Below, in pieces: positions 47,582-49,585 of a stretch of 49,585 nucleotides of DNA (within the stretch, counting starts at the first letter, position 1; each line of letters starts with the position of its first letter). The translations under genes and the position numbers were made by a program. The DNA is from a virus. The notes under the pieces were generated by a model that had not been told where the DNA came from, ran no database searches, and saw nothing but the letters and a program-made list of their open reading frames with translations. Where the stretch lies: IMG/VR virus record IMGVR_UViG_3300015206_000157, positions 1 through 49,585 of that record. One strand, 5' to 3'.

Positions 47582-49585
47582 GTGGGTCGCATCCTCCTAA
47601 ACGATCCTGCGCACGCGGGAGGCTCAGACGAGATCAATAACGGCACGAGCGTAGGCGACAACACGGGCGATACGGCGTTTTTGACCGGCGCGAAGCTCAA
47701 AACCAACCTAGCCGACATCAACACGATGTCTGCCGAGCTGTACGGCCGGATTTTCAACGAGATCATGATTCCACCCTCTGGCGACACGTCCGGAGCCACG
47801 GATACGGCGAACCTTGCGGCGTACTTTGCCCTGGCGGCTGGATCAACGCGAAGCTCAGCTGGGCTATCTGGGGCGATCGGCGCAACGAGCTGTTTGCTTG
47901 GGAACGGTGATTACTGGCTCAACAATAATGTGCTGAACGGCACGCCCGCCTTCAAGGCAGCCGGAATAAAGCTCTACGGCAGAGGGCCAAACAAGACCGC
48001 GGTGCATTACACGCCGACTACCCCGGGAACGCCGCTGATCACCAATAAGCGGTGGCTAAATTTCGAGATGCAAGACATATCGTTCATAGGCAACGATGCG
48101 ACGGCAGACTTTTTCCAGAGCCTGGAGCAGGGCGGCTTCACCAACATCCAGGACAACCTTTTCGCCAACATCCAATGGATAGGTGCATGGCAGAGCCTGT
48201 TTCTGTTTTGCGGCGGAAATAACAACTCAGAGAATGCATGGCGGGATTGCGAGGCATCCGGTAACGGCGGATCGGTAGCCAATTGGCTCTATATCCCCGG
48301 CCCGCAGACCGCGACGATGACAAGCGGCAACGCGAATCTGTCGATGATGAACATCAACGGCGCCTGCCCGGTCGGCACAACCATCGAATTTGCGACGACC
48401 ATCGGCACCGGTTCAGGTCAGATCACGGCCGCGACAACTTACTTTGTGGTGGCATCTGTCACTGGATCACCCGGAACAATCCAGGTATCCGCAACCGCTG
48501 GCGGACCCGCCATTACCCCGAACGCAAGCGGTACTTCAGTCGCAACCTGGACATCAGATCAATTCCTAAACTACTGGTGGACCGGCAAGAGCAAGTTCAC
48601 CTCTCAGGGCGGCGCGTGGATCAACGCCGGAATGGGCGGCAGTTTCAGCATTCGCGACGCTGACATATCGGCGAATTCGCCTTCCGTAGCCACGTATCTG
48701 TTCAATCTGCTCGGCGCCACCCACTCAAACGGCGTTTGTAGCTTCAATGTCGACAAGCTGCGTATCGAGCACTCGACGAACAGCTCGCTGCTCCTGCACA
48801 GCCAGTGGCCTCAAGGCAACGTCGTCTTTCGCAACTTGGATCAAAGCTCGCAGGCGGGAAATCGGCCGATCACACAGAACTATGTTCTGGTAGATCGCGT
48901 CAATACCGCTGGCGCCATCATCAGGTTCGAAGATTCGCAGCTTCTAGGCACTCACACCTATACCTGCAACAGCTCGGATAACCTCCATCAGTCCAAAGCG
49001 ATCTACGACGGTTGCACGCTGATCGATAATCCATCGGTTGCTGATTTCATGCTCAATAGCCTGATAGGGAACTCGGGCGGCTTTGTTGACGCGCATTTCA
49101 AAAATTGCCGAAACACGTTGAGCGAGTCCATCGTCGGCTATCGCGAAGTGGTCGATTCTGATCCGAACGCCTGGCAGACCGCTGGCGGCACGGCCGAGCG
49201 CCACGGCTTTCAGATGCTCAGTTCGAGCAGCGACTGGCCCTCTGCCGGCGGCAACTTCCATATCCGTATTCCGCGGCTCGCCACGATTGTCCAAGTCACC
49301 TTCATCAAGAGGGCCGGAAGCGGCAATAGCGGGGCATTTCAGTACACGCTTCAGACCAATGAGGCGACGCCGACCGTGCTGGCTGGCGGCGCCTCGACGC
49401 CCATGGCTGGCGCGAATGCCGGAACCTCGACGCTGGTGCAGACCGGATCACCGGCGTATGTCGTGAATCCTTACTTCTTTGCGAACACCGATCTGGCGCG
49501 AGAATTGGTGTTGGTCGACTCCCTGTCAGGCGGGCGCTCGGGGATTTTTACCGGCGTCTTCTGCCTGGTCGAATACATCGGGTGA
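47582..49585 (+). CDS. Tail fibre / tailspike with beta-helix character
   Basis: 667 residues from GTG. The N-terminal segment (GGSDEINNGTSVGDNTGDTA, FLTGAKLKTNLADINTMSAE) is an attachment region. The centre has the irregular right-handed beta-helix look of tailspikes (SFIGNDATADFFQSLEQ, AWRDCEASGNGGSVANW, IRDADISANSPSVATYLF, VVFRNLDQSSQ). The C-terminal 110 residues form a separate beta domain (HIRIPRLATIVQVTFIKRAG). Receptor binding or depolymerase activity is expected but unproven. The window ends on its stop codon. Confidence 0.8.
   Translation: MGRILLNDPAHAGGSDEINNGTSVGDNTGDTAFLTGAKLKTNLADINTMSAELYGRIFNEIMIPPSGDTSGATDTANLAAYFALAAGSTRSSAGLSGAIGATSCLLGNGDYWLNNNVLNGTPAFKAAGIKLYGRGPNKTAVHYTPTTPGTPLITNKRWLNFEMQDISFIGNDATADFFQSLEQGGFTNIQDNLFANIQWIGAWQSLFLFCGGNNNSENAWRDCEASGNGGSVANWLYIPGPQTATMTSGNANLSMMNINGACPVGTTIEFATTIGTGSGQITAATTYFVVASVTGSPGTIQVSATAGGPAITPNASGTSVATWTSDQFLNYWWTGKSKFTSQGGAWINAGMGGSFSIRDADISANSPSVATYLFNLLGATHSNGVCSFNVDKLRIEHSTNSSLLLHSQWPQGNVVFRNLDQSSQAGNRPITQNYVLVDRVNTAGAIIRFEDSQLLGTHTYTCNSSDNLHQSKAIYDGCTLIDNPSVADFMLNSLIGNSGGFVDAHFKNCRNTLSESIVGYREVVDSDPNAWQTAGGTAERHGFQMLSSSSDWPSAGGNFHIRIPRLATIVQVTFIKRAGSGNSGAFQYTLQTNEATPTVLAGGASTPMAGANAGTSTLVQTGSPAYVVNPYFFANTDLARELVLVDSLSGGRSGIFTGVFCLVEYIG

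Noticed and set aside
1-49585. CRISPR arrays, insertion sequences and rRNA genes
   Set aside because: No regularly spaced direct repeats, transposase families or rRNA-like sequence were seen. The only dispersed direct repeats are the DGR TR/VR set, the operators and the small-gene junction motif.

Overview
The window carries most of a temperate, contractile-tailed (myovirus-type) phage in prophage gene order. It begins on the stop codon of the gene downstream of the integrase and ends on the stop codon of a tail fibre or tailspike gene. The high GC content and the protein families (YqaJ exonuclease, ERF annealing protein, helicase-methylase fusion, DUF5131, P22-type coat, DUF4055 portal) suggest a phage of a beta- or gammaproteobacterium. 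Nothing in the sequence fixes the host further.

Layout. (1) 1-14.6 kb, all on the minus strand: a leftward early operon read from a lambda-PL-like promoter at about 14.6 kb. It encodes small proteins, ERF, YqaJ, a coiled-coil protein, SSB, DUF1367, a Ref-like HNH nuclease, a diversity-generating retroelement (DGR), a helicase-methyltransferase fusion, a string of tiny zinc-ribbon genes and finally the integrase. (2) 14.6-16.05 kb: the immunity region. It has two left operators, an exported protein where lambda has rex, a short CI-like repressor, three right operators and a Cro/YdaS-like protein. The operators are palindromes of the form TCACC-N4-GGTGA. (3) 16.5-27.2 kb, plus strand: a rightward early operon with a uracil-DNA glycosylase-like protein, a PAPS-reductase-like protein, DUF5131, O- and P-like replication proteins, an HNH protein, an RMF-like protein, an ASCH protein, a nuclease and many small genes coupled by ATGA overlaps. 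(4) 27.3-49.6 kb, plus strand: the virion genes, with terminase, portal, scaffold, coat, connectors, sheath, tube, frameshifted chaperone, tape measure, baseplate hub, spike and tail fibre. One small membrane-protein gene is inserted backwards. No holin, endolysin, gpW/J/I-type baseplate gene or att site is visible, so the right end is probably outside the window.

The most striking element is the DGR at 6.2-8.4 kb. A template repeat is matched by two variable repeats at the 3' ends of two separate DUF1566/C-type-lectin-like target genes. In the core of each alignment all 16 template-target mismatches fall on adenines of the sense strand, which is the signature of adenine mutagenesis. An Avd-like accessory gene is present. 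The reverse transcriptase stops just after its conserved CIPGR motif and lacks the palm and the YxDD site, so the cassette has diversified its targets but appears unable to do so now without a polymerase supplied in trans.
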